The notes beneath the pieces are model-generated. The model was given only the letters and a program-made list of their open reading frames with translations, was not told the origin of the DNA and ran no database searches. From NCBI GenBank assembly GCA_003254885.1, contig QANT01007641.1, forward strand, positions 1 to 64,000: 64,000 nt of DNA. The letters are read 5' to 3'. This DNA is from Purshia tridentata. Taxonomy: Eukaryota; Streptophyta; Magnoliopsida; Rosales; Rosaceae. Shown here piece by piece: positions 1 to 12,489 of the stretch. Position 1 is the first letter of the stretch. Every line of letters starts with the position of its first letter. The position numbers and the translations under genes are program-made.

Positions 1-396
1 ACTTTGCGCAGCCTAATGGACTCCTCGGGAGTGGTGGTTTTTTCAGAGTTGGCGAAGATCTTCTCCAGATTCGCAGGCCACCAAGACTTGACGAGTTTGT
101 TCTCATTCGAGAACAAGAATTTGTTTCCGGCAGCACTACAAAGCACTACCATGTCAGCAACGATGTCTTGAACACCTTTGACGAGTACGTTTTCCTCCTG
201 TCGGATATGAACTTTCTGGGACACCCTTTTTGGCTGTGCTTAGATACTCCAGGGTTTCACCAATCATTGGCCAACCTGTGCTTCCTGCTGGTTCATTTTT
301 GCTGTCACTGCTACGCCTTCGCCTATCACTTCCACCAAAAATATAGTAGACAGAAATTACAAACACAACAACAGAAAGGATGAACAAGTACTCCAT
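1..396 (-). pseudogene. CYP716-type cytochrome P450, 5' fragment, frame broken
   Basis: The translation begins MEYLFILSVVVF, a membrane anchor, followed by an Arg-rich stretch and the P450 hinge TGWPMIGETLEYLS. Downstream pieces in other frames read FISDRRKTYSSKVFKTS and then AAGNKFLFSNENKLVKSWWP. These blocks match the N-terminal third of CYP716 enzymes, which oxidise triterpene scaffolds such as beta-amyrin at the ER. The start at 396 is chosen because the anchor follows it directly. The frame is lost near 212-217, apparently by one base in a run of A, and again near 150-153, where about three residues' worth of sequence (roughly ten bases) looks missing before the VVLCSAAGNK block. The rest lies beyond position 1. 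It is probably a pseudogene; a single frame slip could be sequencing error but two lesions make that less likely. Family call is firm, subfamily member is not. Confidence 0.75.
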
Positions 397-1212
397 ATGT
401 GCTCTACAAGTACTGGATGTCTTCTGGCCTATGCATCTTATAATAACTTCATTTCTTGAAGCCAAACCAAATAAATTATAAAATTATCAACATTCACATG
501 ATTTTAATTTTATATTCGGCCGGATTAGTATTTGTTTGAAACTTTCAAGTCATTATAAATCAAACAAAAACCTACCTAATTTTAATTTTAAAACCCAAAA
601 GACACTAATAGTGCTTCCAGTTTGACCAAATTTACACTTACATTCCCATTAACTTTTTTTTTTTTTTAATTTTCGTCTTTATAGTTTCATTTTGTCAAGA
701 CTCTAAACCATCAACCGGGTTTAGTTTTGTTAATTTTTATGTTAATAAATGAAACTACAGTAACAAAAAGTGATGGCATAATGAAACAAGGACAAAAAGA
801 GATAACAAAATGAAACTTTAAGTACAAAAGTGAAAAGAAATTACGGGGATGAAAGTGCAAGTTGAGGCAAACTAGACCAAAATAATAAATAATAATTGGT
901 GTCGTACAAGCAAACTCCTTGAAATAAGATGACAGAATTCAAATTGCTATTTATATATATAATAAATTACACCGAAGTCGTTTTTTATTGTCAACAAAGG
1001 ACGGCAGTAGATATACTCTCAATCGTAAAAAAAACAGCTACATAATCGACTTCTGAAAACTATATAATAGAAGTAGAAGTTGCAGCTGAGTTAGGATGGT
1101 CCCCTTGCTTGTGGGCAATGAAACCAGAAAATAGGCTCCGAAAACAAGTCAAATAAACCCAATTAAGAATTAATCTTAGGTGAGCTTGTATGCATCCTCC
1201 TCTCAACATCTT
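397..1212. other. Intergenic, AT-rich
   Basis: This gap lies between the P450 start and the NOT3 stop. Apart from the fold-back element at 610-890 it holds AT-rich sequence and a poly-T run near 654-668. The part just below 1213 should be the NOT3 3' UTR. Confidence 0.5.
610..890. mobile_element. Fold-back element, MITE-like
   Basis: The segment near 617-652 (beginning CCAGTTTGACC) reappears inverted near 842-880, and the inner segment 675-704 (containing AGTTTCATTTTG) reappears inverted near 798-825. The two arms are imperfect and flank a short AT-rich loop, giving a non-coding hairpin of about 280 bp. That is the usual form of a miniature inverted-repeat DNA transposon. I could not identify a clear target-site duplication or assign a superfamily. 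Confidence 0.5.
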
Positions 1213-4200
1213 CTACACAATCAGTTCATCTTCAAGATAGTTGTACTCAAAAGTAAACTCAGTTTTGATCCTCTGACACCTGTACCACATCGTATGAAGA
1301 CACATATCAAACTCAAGTACTATTCATATAAAACAATCTTTCCAATAATAAAATCTTGCTCCCTCCCTAGTCCCTCCGAGGCTCAATAACTTAGGGGAGA
1401 TGGGGATATGAATATGTCCACAAGTTGCAACATACTTAAAAACATCCACATGAAACTAAAAGAGCAATAGAATCATACCATCCGTGCTGTAGGTCATCAT
1501 TGGCAATATGGAAGTCAAAGTACACATAAGTCCCCTGTTCAAATTCGTCAGTGGCAACTTTTGGCTCCTCGTGTCGTTGAAACCAAGTGTTATATTTCCT
1601 GTGGTATCTCCAAGATTGCTTCTTCAACTCTTTGGCAGCCAAATATTGCTGATAAGTGTTCTGCAGACAATAATCGAATTGTGAACAAGTGCATACTTCA
1701 TAGTGATTGTATCATAGGACTACATTGGATGTAAATGAATTGATATTTAGTACCTGCTGATAGTAAAATGCAAAAAAAAGGGTGTCAGTGCCATACGGTT
1801 CAAGACCCAACCGTTCCCAGAAGGCAGGATTATTAACGATAGGTGCTTGTACTTGGGGATAGCTAAGAGGAGTTATTGCAGGGTGCCTCTGTACAAGGCA
1901 GCAGAAGATAAGTTTTGGGGAAAAAATAAAATTCATGTACAGGAACAATGAAATCAAATAATGAAGATAATTGGGTCTATACTGGAGTATAGCTCCTTGC
2001 ACGTTCTGAGTCTTTGGGTTGTGGAAGTTTATAATAAGCAGACTCGAGCATCTGCAAATTATACAACTGATCATGCATTCCCCCAGAATTAACAGTTGAT
2101 CCAGAAAGGTTATCACCAATTGCACCAAGGTCAGAAACACTTCTTCGGCCAATAACACCAAGGCTACCAGAAGGTTGATTGGGCTGTAAAGGTTGCCCAG
2201 GAGAGAGATCGACATCTCGTGGCACTTGAGCAGGCTCTGTCGGAGAGCCAGAAACTCCAGCCTACAAAACATAATATTTTACAAGAAATGAAAATCAAGC
2301 CACATTCCTTCTTCTACAAACAAGTCAGCATGTCCATGAAGTAGACCAAAATCATCTTAGAAAACAAATGTGTTCCATACACATCAGGAGTAAACAATGG
2401 TAGAATGCAAGAAAAAACTATGACACCAGAGGCTCTGATACAAACATATGTTCTCAACTATATATTTTTTTTTATACGATATGTTCTCGAAAATATAAAA
2501 TTAAAAAGAAACCTGGGCCTAAGATTAGTCATCTCAAGTAAATTATATTTAAACACCTACCTGTATGTATGAGGATTATATTTAAACACAAGTAATTGAT
2601 ATCGGTTGGACCTCTGTGGGGATAGAGAGCATGGAGTAGTGGGTAAAAGAAATGTGTAGATAAGAGAAGAACATGGACATCAGTATCTCTAATAATTACC
2701 TCAAGGGCTTGTACAGCTATATTAAACTATCCCAGTTATTCATTAGCAAATGGTAAGTAGGGAAAATGTAAAGCTATATTGCGGGTGTTTTGGAATAAGT
2801 GAAGTTTAATACAACTTTTTAAACCTATTGCATATATTCCATTTTTTAGGCATACAGTACCTTTAGAGCAGCAACCCTATCTTGTGCTGCCTTTCCATGT
2901 TTTGAATGGCAGAACAGTTTAAAGAATATTGATAACAATTAATAACCTGAGCTACACAAGAACAAATGTTTTTCCTACATTACTAACAAAAGGTAACGTA
3001 GAAAAAATAAAATAAAGGGAACTGACAAGCACTCATGACATAGTAATCAAGATAAAATATCAGCTTACAAGAGAATCAATTGCATATGAGGCCTTCATAT
3101 CATCCTCATTCATTAGATTCTTAACAATCCCAGAACTAGCAGCGGAGTCAGCTGTTGAATCATCAGGTATATTCTGTTGTTGCTGCTGGTCCTCAACTTT
3201 TGGAAGACCAACATCTGCTCCGCATAAATCAAGCAATTATTCAGTCATTTCACTTCTAAATGAAATAAGTAAAAGTGTCCCTTGTGATGAAGTAGCACCA
3301 AAAACGAAAAGGGAAAATAAAAGGTTTGATGCATGAACAAAAAAGGAATGAAGGTTACCAGCTTCTTTTGGTCCACTTGAAATCAATGCCTGTTGATTAG
3401 ACTGTTGATTTATGGAATTTAACTGCTGCTGTAAGTTGGTCGATGCAACAGTACCGAGGCTTGGGGCCTGTACTCCAAGTCCAAGGCCAACTTGAGAAGA
3501 TACAGATGAATTTTGAGAATTAAACTGCACATATTATCAAAAGTCAATGTAAAATAATTCTTTGGCACCAAATAAAAATATCTTATTCAGAAATAGAAAG
3601 TTGATGTTGCTATTTAAGAAATTATCTAAAGAAACATTCAGAATGAATTGGAATACCAGAAAAAAGTACAAACAAATGGATGATTCTGAAAAAAAAAAAC
3701 ACCCCCACAGGGATGATGGCTGATATCGATTGGTGTTGCTGATCTCTCCTATACTGGGTCAACCTTTCAAGTTATTCACATTTTTATCTTTTCCCTTTAA
3801 GTAATCAACCCAATTAACTACTATCTTTCAAGTATTCATATAAATACATATAAATGCAGATGTTCTTTCATTTCTACCACACAATTGTATCATCTTACAA
3901 TTCTGGATCTGACTCTCTGATTTGTTTGCCACAAATCTAATTATGACAACTTAAAGATATGCCATGAAACTAAAAGGTAATTTATCTTTTTCAACGTTGG
4001 ATTTTTCCACAGAAGTTCATTGAATCGGAAGAAAACAGGAACCAAAAGTAGAATCTAGAACAAAAGAATGTACCTGTTGCAACAGTGGGTTTTGCTGTTG
4101 TGAAGAAAACTGCTTATGATTTCCACCACCCGCAAGAGGAGGCATGCCAAGAATGGTACTGTGACCTTGTTGCTGCACTTGTTGGAGCCGCTGCAAGAAT

Positions 4201-7200
4201 TTCTCCCTCTGATCAGGTGCTATTTCAGTTCTTCCACGAAACAACCCCTGATAATTGGTAAGCTCAATTAAATAGCACGATATTGATGTACTCAATTTGA
4301 ATCCTGTGATGCAGTCAGATAAAGAATAGTTCTAATGGCAATGCCAAACATATGGTAGAATTGTAAGAAGCTAATAAAACTAGCATTAGACGATGCATCT
4401 ATGTGAGCTAGAAGGGGAGACATATGTTATATTAACACACAGAGAGAAAGTTTATTGGAACATTGCAAAGTGACATACCGCTTCATTTTGATTCTGGAAG
4501 GAGCTTCCAGGCCTCCATTGCATGCCAGAGACCATGGAAGGGGAAAATGCTCGGCCGGGTATAGCAGAAGCCTCACCTGCATTATTAGAATCAACTGGAC
4601 CACTTCCATCACTAGCCTTGGCAGCAGCCTGAGGCAAGATCATCCTATTACTTAAAGGGGAAACAAGAGGCTGCACCAGACCACTACTCCCAAGTCTCTC
4701 ATCAGCTCCCAAAATATTTCTCTTTGCCACTTCAGAGACCAAAGGAACTGCACCAAGGGCACTATTACTAGGAACTACATTGCTAGAACTAAGAGGGACA
4801 CTAGATGACATCTGGCCAGAGAGGCCACCTCTACCAATGCCCCTCACAAGTCCAGCATCAGAAAGAGATGGTGATGGTCTACGGCCAGGGAAGCTTGCTA
4901 ATTCTTCTTCTTTCACAGAAGTAGGCATACTTACAGGAGATGAAGGGTTAGCAGCCCCTGCATTCTCTGTGACACCACGAACAGCATTTGAACCTGGAGC
5001 GGCTGAAGCAGTTGGCACACTAGGCAAATTTTGAGATGAAACATTTGCAGAGATAGAAGTTGCATGAGTCCCAACTGGTGTTGATGCAGCAGAAGAAATG
5101 AGTGCACTGCTTTTTGGAGGTGGAGTTCTAGCAATATTATCAATATTACTATCCTGAGAAACTGTATCTTCAACTGGCTCTTGAACAGAAGTCTGCTGAG
5201 TACCGGAAGTCACAGGGGCCTGGAAAAGAAAAATGTACCCTTAGTACAGCAGCATCAATTGAGACAAAGCATCTTATAGAAAGGAAGCTGAGGGCATCAA
5301 CATAGTAAAGAAACCTGAGCAGGGAAAATTTCTTAATTCAGTATATTAAACTACCTATAAACCAAAGGTAAGTAGAAGTGATGACCAAATTTGTCCTAAA
5401 ATCTACCAAAACACCAAAAAGAAAAGAAATAGTAGCTAGCTAATTCTTTCATGGAAAATGTTAAATAGCAGCAAAGAATGACAGTCAAACACAAGTTAAC
5501 TATGTGATATTAGAAATGAACTCAATTCCACTAATGATCACCTAAACTATATGCTAGTCAATCAACTGCAGGGTAATTTGATTGGCAAACACATTTCAAC
5601 TATGACCATGCTCCACCAATCAATAACCTAAGCCTCAGAGACAGTATGGCACCATGTGTGATAAAGGTAGAAAATGTCTACTACAAACAAATCTCAACAT
5701 CATTCCGCACTATCACACCAATAAAATATGCTAGTAGGTTTCAGTTTCTTTAATAGAATCCGTAAAGCTTTAACTTAGGACATGCGCAACCAATCCTTCC
5801 AAAAGCCATAACTGTTCAAAGAGGCACAAGCTATTCCTATAAATCAAGACTCGTGAGTGTACTCTCCAGGACTACCCGTTCGGGCTTCCGCCTTTACAAA
5901 CTGACCCAAGTCTCCACGAGACCTGGAACCATATAGGCCCACCCTCAGACCTGAGCGATGCTCCCGCATCATAATTACAATAATATTGACTCAAGATTAT
6001 GAGAAAGACGTACAGGCACTTGAGATGCTGATGCTGCCAAAGAAGTCTTCAAGCCAAGCATCGGTGCACCCTGCCCCCCAAAAGAAAAAAGTAAAATTAG
6101 ACTGGGTTTTTACGTGGTCATTAGGCTAGTATATTAACAAATGACGACACCTAATGCCTTTAAATATCACGGAATCCAAATTGCAAATAACAAAATTGAT
6201 AGCAAACAATTAAATGAAGTTAAAGAAGTTAAGAAACGACTAGGAATTATTAGGCTTAAATGAGTCAACCACAAGTCCCAACAAAAAGCCCAATTAACAG
6301 GGGAAATTCGACTTGGCATTCATCAAAGCAAGCATAACTAGAATGGGCACCTCTAGTATCAAATTTTTCTTTCATGTCCACCTCAAGTTGCAGAAAACCT
6401 TGTATGAAATGAATGACAACATTATGTTCTGAAACCCATACCAAGTAGTATCTTGCAAAAAGTGGTCAAGTACCCAGTAAAGCTTCAACAAAACATACAA
6501 GCAAGCAATTACTTCCTAGAGGCACCAAAAATAAAAATGAAAGAAAAACTATGATCAAATTGAATGATGCACAAGGTTTCTAAAACTCTGCTGGCATTGC
6601 AGAGTTTTGCAATCATATGTACTTAATTTGACTTTTCTCTTAAGTTTATAAAGCAATGCAAACTCTTATTAGTAAGCAAAGGAGTTGAGCATAAACGAGC
6701 ATTTTGTTAAAAATTTCTTTTTTCCACACGTTCACCTCATCTGACAAGAAAACATTCTAAAAATTGAATAGAAAACCAAAAAACAATATATCTACAAACT
6801 CCAACTAAATTTAAGAACCATAAATAGAAACTGCATTGGAATATAAAAAATTACCTTCACAAGACCAGGAGGAACGATAGCAACCAGATCTTCAAGAGAC
6901 TCCACCTTGTCCATTGGTAATGTGCTGTAAAGCTCATCCACTTCACTAAACTCATCAAAATCCTCCTAAAAAATTTTATAACCAAAGAAAAAAGTCTGAT
7001 ATACATAATCTAAAATCAAACATATGACCATGAATCTGTCAAATGCAATATTAAATTTAACAAAATATGCAAGATACAAGATTTAAACCCTGCATTTCCA
7101 ATTCTGTCAAATCCGTCAAACCCCTGCATTTTCAACTAAATACAATAAGGATGTTGAAGAAACAAAGTTAAAATTAAAGCACCATAAACCTGATTGCGTT

Positions 7201-8795
7201 CCACATAGTCTTCCAAGAAATCTTTAACATCATTGACCTGCTCGGGACTCAGTTCGTCATTATCCAATAGCCTCAAGATCAGTTCTAATTTCATAATATG
7301 AGCCTTATGCCGAGTAATAGATGTCTCAAGATGGGTCTGCCATACAAAAAAGAAAAAATGTGTCAAAGAATGCAGAGAAACCCAAGAATTCGTAAGGGTG
7401 TATATTTCTGTCCTACCAGTCTGGGTGGTCTGCCCTTTCCTTTCCTGACAGATAGCCCCTCAATTTCAGCCTCAAAGCTGTCAATCTGAGATTCCAATTC
7501 CCCAACCTACTCAACACCATGAAACACAAAAATATTCACCAAATGGTAATTGAAAATTTCAAATACAGAACAAATAAATTTGATGGAATGGAAATCAAGT
7601 AATGGAAACCAGCTAATAAATTTGATCACTGTTACTAAGTAATGGAAACTAAAACAGAAACAAAAATCTAAAAAATTACAATAAACTTGATAGATGGTGT
7701 AAACACTAGCAGTAGGCTTTACATATAATGGAAACACAAACAAGCCAAAAATGAAAGAAGTCATTAAATCCACTAAAATCCTGCATAGACATGTAAAGGT
7801 AGTTACAAAAGATGGCAATCAAACATGGATCATGCCATCATGCAGGGATAATTTAAACTACAAATGGAGAAGACACATCGTAAATCACATTGCTTTATCT
7901 AGCCGCCACAGGCTTTCAAAGGCACAGAGGAAGGTAAGAATAGAGTTTAAGCAAATGCCTTTGCTTCACATACCACAGTATTTATCCAATCCCTCGTCTC
8001 TGATTTAGCCTTCTCCCTTGGATCCTGTCATTAAAAAGAATAACACAGTTAGTAACTTGATCACTACTAAATGTATTCTCACATGGACAAATGAACTAAA
8101 TCTGTGTAATTTATATTAATAATAACTACTGAATCCACAATGGAGAGGAGTTTGATTGATTAAAAATGATGTGAGAAGGAAAGTGAAATGCAAAGGAGTA
8201 GTTGTTGTGGTTACAGTTTTAGGTTGTTGGCCCAAGCCTTCTTTAGAAAATGCTTTTGTTTTGGTCTCCTTTTCACATATCTTAAACCTTTCCATTTCAC
8301 GCTCAATAAGCTTTCGAGCATCCACCAGAGCCTGCTCATAAGAGGCACTGACCTACGTCAACAAACATGTATCCAAGTGAATTAATTGTCTGTCATCATC
8401 TCCAAAATCATCAATAAGTAAAAGAAACTCGTAACTGCATGTGGAACAACTAGAACTAGAAAAAGAAATAGCGAGAGAGACCTTCTTATCCTTGATTTCA
8501 CTGGACTGAATCCAAGTCTTGATTTGGTCCCTGTACCTCTGAAGCTTCTTAATTTCCTTTTTCAAGTCAGCCTCAAACTTCTCCTTCTGGTTCGCGTTGT
8601 CCGTATCATAAACCTGTCACATTGCACACAGCAGCACTATTCAGTACCAATTCTGGCTTGCGTTTTCTAAGCAACAAAACCAAAAGAGGCACAAAAATAA
8701 ACCTTGTTCCAAATGCTGTCGAAGACATCCACTCCTTCTTGGACCTTCTTCAGAACACGGTCGATCTCGCCCTGAAGCTTCCGACTCGCCCCCAT
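1213..8795 (-). CDS. NOT3: CCR4-NOT complex subunit 3 (NOT3), multi-exon
   Basis: This encodes the NOT3 scaffold of the CCR4-NOT deadenylase, which acts in mRNA decay and transcription in cytoplasm and nucleus. The start at 8795 gives [21 protein letters not shown], the usual family N terminus. The helical Not3 domain is spread over exons from 8795 to about 6857 (blocks such as [20 protein letters not shown] and [20 protein letters not shown]). A Ser/Pro/Gln-rich linker follows from about 6073 to 3067, with one large exon at roughly 5220-4480. The C-terminal NOT box lies in about 2263-1213 and includes [14 protein letters not shown] and [20 protein letters not shown]. The last exon reads [20 protein letters not shown] plus V and a stop at 1213. 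I estimate around 900 residues, normal for plants. No lesion was seen in the exons checked. Its promoter is shared with the divergent STR8 gene. Confidence 0.93.
5845..5975. other. GC-rich island inside a NOT3 intron
   Basis: About 130 bp in the intron between the NOT3 exons at about 6013-6073 and 5220-4480 is markedly richer in GC than the AT-rich sequence around it. It has no splice-compatible open frame matching NOT3. It may be an old insertion such as a SINE piece, but I see no RNA polymerase III box B or poly-A tail that would prove this. Confidence 0.3.
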
Positions 8796-9270
8796 TCCTG
8801 TAACTCTCCAATCGAATGATTGATTGATCACACTAACACTAGGGTTAGGGTTTTAGATTTATTGCTATAACACTGAGGTAGGGGTTTTAGATTGCTTGCA
8901 GTCAACTTGAATCTGGATACGAGGCCGTCCAGCAGTCGAGGTCGAAGCCAAGAAAAACAACTAACAAGCACCAGTTCAGATGAAGACTGGTTTAACTTGA
9001 ATCATACTTTGTTTTTTTTTAAATAAAAAATAAAAAAGCCCTTCATCTGAATTGGGCCTAACCTCATCGTTTGAATTGGGCCTGGGCTAGACAACAGAGC
9101 AGCAAGAAACCAAAACGGCGCCGTTTGTACTTTCTCTCCTTGTGACTCTGTCTCTCATCAGTCATGAGGGATCACAGTCACAGCCATCAGTCATGAGTGA
9201 TCACAGTCACAGCCTGACAGGCTGAGAGAGAGAATAGCTGAAACAGATAAGAGGCTTAAAGAGAGAGAAT
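8796..9270. promoter_or_regulatory. Divergent promoter of NOT3 and STR8
   Basis: Only 475 bp separate the two start codons, so both 5' UTRs and a shared promoter must fit here. On the NOT3 side, 8840-8856 carries a telo-box type AACCCTAACCCTA motif (minus strand), common near starts of translation- and RNA-related plant genes. A perfect 14-bp palindrome AAACGGCGCCGTTT lies at 9113-9126. A 29-bp unit is repeated in tandem at 9156-9213 on the STR8 side. No clear TATA box was found, as is usual for housekeeping pairs. Confidence 0.6.
9156..9213. repeat. Two tandem copies of a 29-bp unit
   Basis: The unit 9156-9184 (starting CATCAGTCATGAG) is repeated at 9185-9213 with one mismatch. It lies in the promoter or 5' UTR of STR8, 58 bp before the start codon. 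Confidence 0.9.
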
Positions 9271-11444
9271 ATGAGAGGGTGTTTCCAGGCGCCGGCGGTT
9301 ATCTCCGGCTCAGCGAGCTCGGCAATTACTCAACTTGTTTGGAGCAGAAGAAAAGACCCTTTTGAATTCTCAGTCTGCTATTCCTCAACCTCAACTCTGT
9401 TTCCCTTAATCCATAACCAAAACTACCCAAGACGAAGACGATGCGTTTCTTTCTCAGAAAGAAGCAAATGGAAAGGTGGAGCTGGTGTGGGCGTTGTTGC
9501 ATTACAACAACCAAGCAACTACACAAACAGCAGAGAGGATAACTTTAACGAATGGGTGGTTGTGAATTTTTACCAATTTGTGTTCATCAAAGACGCAGAG
9601 GCAGAAGTGGCCAAGCATCTCGCTTTCTTGAACGGACTTGACATACACGGTCGGATATATGTGAATGAACAAGGGATAAATGCACAGGTATGAGGTGTTG
9701 GCTTTTGCATTGGCATTGCCTTCTTTTTGTAAATTGTAATGGTGTATAAATCAGTAAAAATGGAGGCTTTTTTATTCATGGATTATTACAATTTTTAAAA
9801 GTGTTAATATCTTGTGGTTATGTGCAGTACAGTGGGCCGTCAAGAGATGCGTTTGCATATGTTGAATGGTTAAGAGCGGATGACAGATTTTCGAACATCT
9901 TGGTCCAAATTTCTGCAGCACCAAATGGGCATGCCTTTCCCAAACTCAAGTTGCGCTATAAGCCTTCACTGGTTCAGGCAAGCCACAGCCGCTTCTTCTT
10001 CTTTAATTTCTTGTGCTTCTGAATCCTTTACTTTTTCTTTTCGAAATAATTATGACATCTATTTATTTCCCTCCAGTTCGAAGGAGGTATTTCTCATCTT
10101 CCTTTGCTGGACCCTTCAATGCGAGCAACACCTCTAGCACCATCTGAATGGAGAAGAAGATTAGAAGCAGTGAATGGAACTAGTGATGCATCAAATGAGA
10201 ACCGTAATACAAACTGTATTTTATTGGATGTCAGAAACGGTATTTATTTCCCTGCCTTTTAAATGATAGTTACTCCTATGCTTTCAGCTGGAAATTGTCT
10301 TCAATTTTGTATTGATCATGGAACAGTGGATATAAATTTGTAATCAGGTTATGAGTGGGATATTGGTCATTTTAATGGGGCTCGGCGACCCGATGTGGAC
10401 TGCTTTAGGAGCACTTCATTTGGGCTATCCCAACCAGAGGTTGGTCAATATACAACATGTTACTAATTGCTCATTTCGAACTGTAACTTTTAGTTCAATA
10501 AACGTGTTATGTCATATGTGTGGAGGCATTTTGTGGGTAGCCAAATTTTGATGGTTGGAGTAGAGTTGATTTAGGCATTATTATCCGATAAATACAGCAA
10601 AAATTTCCTTTTCACATTGATGGATGTGAACATAGTAACATACAACTTTTTGTCTCTGTCCATGCCTATGTAGGTTGTTACTGCAGATCCATTAGCAAAT
10701 GTCGATAAAGAAAAAACAGATATCTTGATGTATTGCACTGGAGGTATCCGTTGTGATGTATATTCTACAATCCTAAGGTAACCCCATATTTTTCTACCAC
10801 TCGTTTTCCTTTGTGCAGCAGGCCAGGATAAGTTACACTTGTATTTATTTTTATACGAAGACAACAGGGCTTTCAAAATCTTTACACCTTAAAAGGAGGG
10901 GTTTCTCATTATCTGGAGAATGAAGGCCCTGTCCAGTGGATTGGGAATTTGTTTGTGTTTGATTCTCGTCTTTCTCTCCCACCTACTACCCACAAGCCTG
11001 AAGGCATGACTAATGCAAGCAGGAATGAAGTTTCAGAGAACAATACATTTGCAAGATGCTACATATGCAGTTCACAAGTATCTGAGTTAAGGCATCGAAA
11101 TTGTGCAAATCTTGACTGCAATCTGCTTCATCTGTAAGTTACTTTTCCCAGCTATTTTTCTGTCACTCTCTCCCCCTCTATATCATCCCTATTTTTCTCT
11201 TGGATGTTGGATTTTGTGTACTAGTTGAAGCTGTTAGACTCGATACTTATATGGCATTGCCATATCATTATGTTTGTATTTCTGTTCCAGATGCTGTATG
11301 AACTGTGTGAAGGATTTAAGAGGATGTTGTTGTATGAAGTGCATGACTGCTCCTCGACTTCGACCTGTTCTTCCTGGGTTCCAGAGATACAAAAAATGGC
11401 ACATATATCGAGATTCAATGCAGCAAAGCAAGTTTACAGCTTGA
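9271..11444 (+). CDS. STR8: Rhodanese-like protein 8, plastid-targeted, TrhO/UPF0176 type
   Basis: Seven exons (9271-9687, 9828-9977, 10077-10239, 10348-10439, 10674-10777, 10861-11133, 11291-11444) join in frame to 450 residues. The first 75 or so residues are basic and Ser-rich, like a chloroplast transit peptide. An acylphosphatase-like UPF0176 domain follows (WVVVNFYQFVFIKD, GRIYVNEQGINAQ), then a rhodanese domain with ILLDVRNGYEWDIGHFNGA and the active loop MYCTGGIRCDVYSTIL. The Cys-rich tail has several CxxC pairs (CYICSSQ, CCMNCVKD, CCCMKC). Bacterial TrhO relatives hydroxylate tRNA uridine-34; whether the plant protein does so is inference. The second intron (9978-10076) uses a GC donor, CAG/GCAAGC. 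NOT3 diverges from the same promoter. Confidence 0.92.
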
Positions 11445-12489
11445 TCAGACCCATAAATCCAAGATATTTGATACTGCAAATTCATCCCTTCTAAACCAGA
11501 GCTTATGGTGAGCATCTTGGTTTGTGCTCTTTTGGCTGGCACAGTAGAGCGGCAAGTATGGTGCGTAGAATCAGCAAAATTTGGCTTAGCAGTCTTCAAG
11601 CCCGGGAACCCAGATCAGCCCAACTGTTTTGATATGGAAAAAGACATTAAGCAAATGCCAAAGGAACTTGCAAGTTCTTTGAATTTTGCTCCCAAGGAAC
11701 TTGCAAGTTCAAATACTATAATGTAACTACAGTGCAGTGTGACGTTATCTCATAAATGAGACGCTGAATTGATATGTCGAGCTGCCCACTAGATGAAGAT
11801 TTGCGCTCACTACTCATTTACATAATCTTCTTGGTCAATGTTATCCGTTAATAGGCGGGATAATAATGAAAATGACATATTTGGTCCAACTTAGTTATTT
11901 TTGCACGTAAATTTTTCTCCTCCAAGAAAAATGAAAATAAATAAAGGTCGTAAGGAAAGAGAATGAAAGGAGAAATGGGCCAAAATAATAAAAGTAAGAG
12001 ATATAATAAAAGTGGGAATTTTTCGGATGTAAAGAATTACCCTGTCACTTAAGAGAAAAAAGTGAAAAACAAAATCTAATAATAGTAAAGGAAGAAAAAA
12101 TCAGTAAAATAGTATGGCTTTAGAAATAAAAAACAAAAGAAAAAACGCGTATCATAGAAGATTTTTCAAATTCTAACCTAGTGATCCCTTAATTCCCACG
12201 CAAGAAAGAAAAGGCCGCGAAAGCAACAAATCCTACCGTTACAAGGTTTCTATATCCCAACACTGTCAGTCACCATTCCGATCACCACCAGGAAAAATGA
12301 AATTCCGCGTTATGGAGTTACTGAGTTTCCAAAACTCTTATACACACACACACACGCACAAGCTCATAACTCTGCTTCAAGAAAACACTTGTTCCTCACA
12401 TTCAGTTTGAGTTTCTCTCTTTCTCTGTACATCTCCTAGTTTTTGTTAGACCAACAATCAGCACTGCAGCAGAAGCTTTCCTGTACACA
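11445..12489. other. STR8 3' flank and kinase promoter
   Basis: The part after 11445 is probably STR8 3' UTR; a short open frame at 11505-11726 resembles no known protein. The region 11870-12180 is A-rich. A CGCG-type box (ACGCGT) lies near 12145 and a CA repeat near 12343-12357, in the likely kinase promoter or 5' UTR. Confidence 0.5.

Noticed and set aside
11505-11726. 73-residue open frame after STR8
   Set aside because: It begins 60 bp after the STR8 stop and looks like 3' UTR; a short internal repeat (CAAGGAACTTGCAAGTTC-like) explains its even texture.
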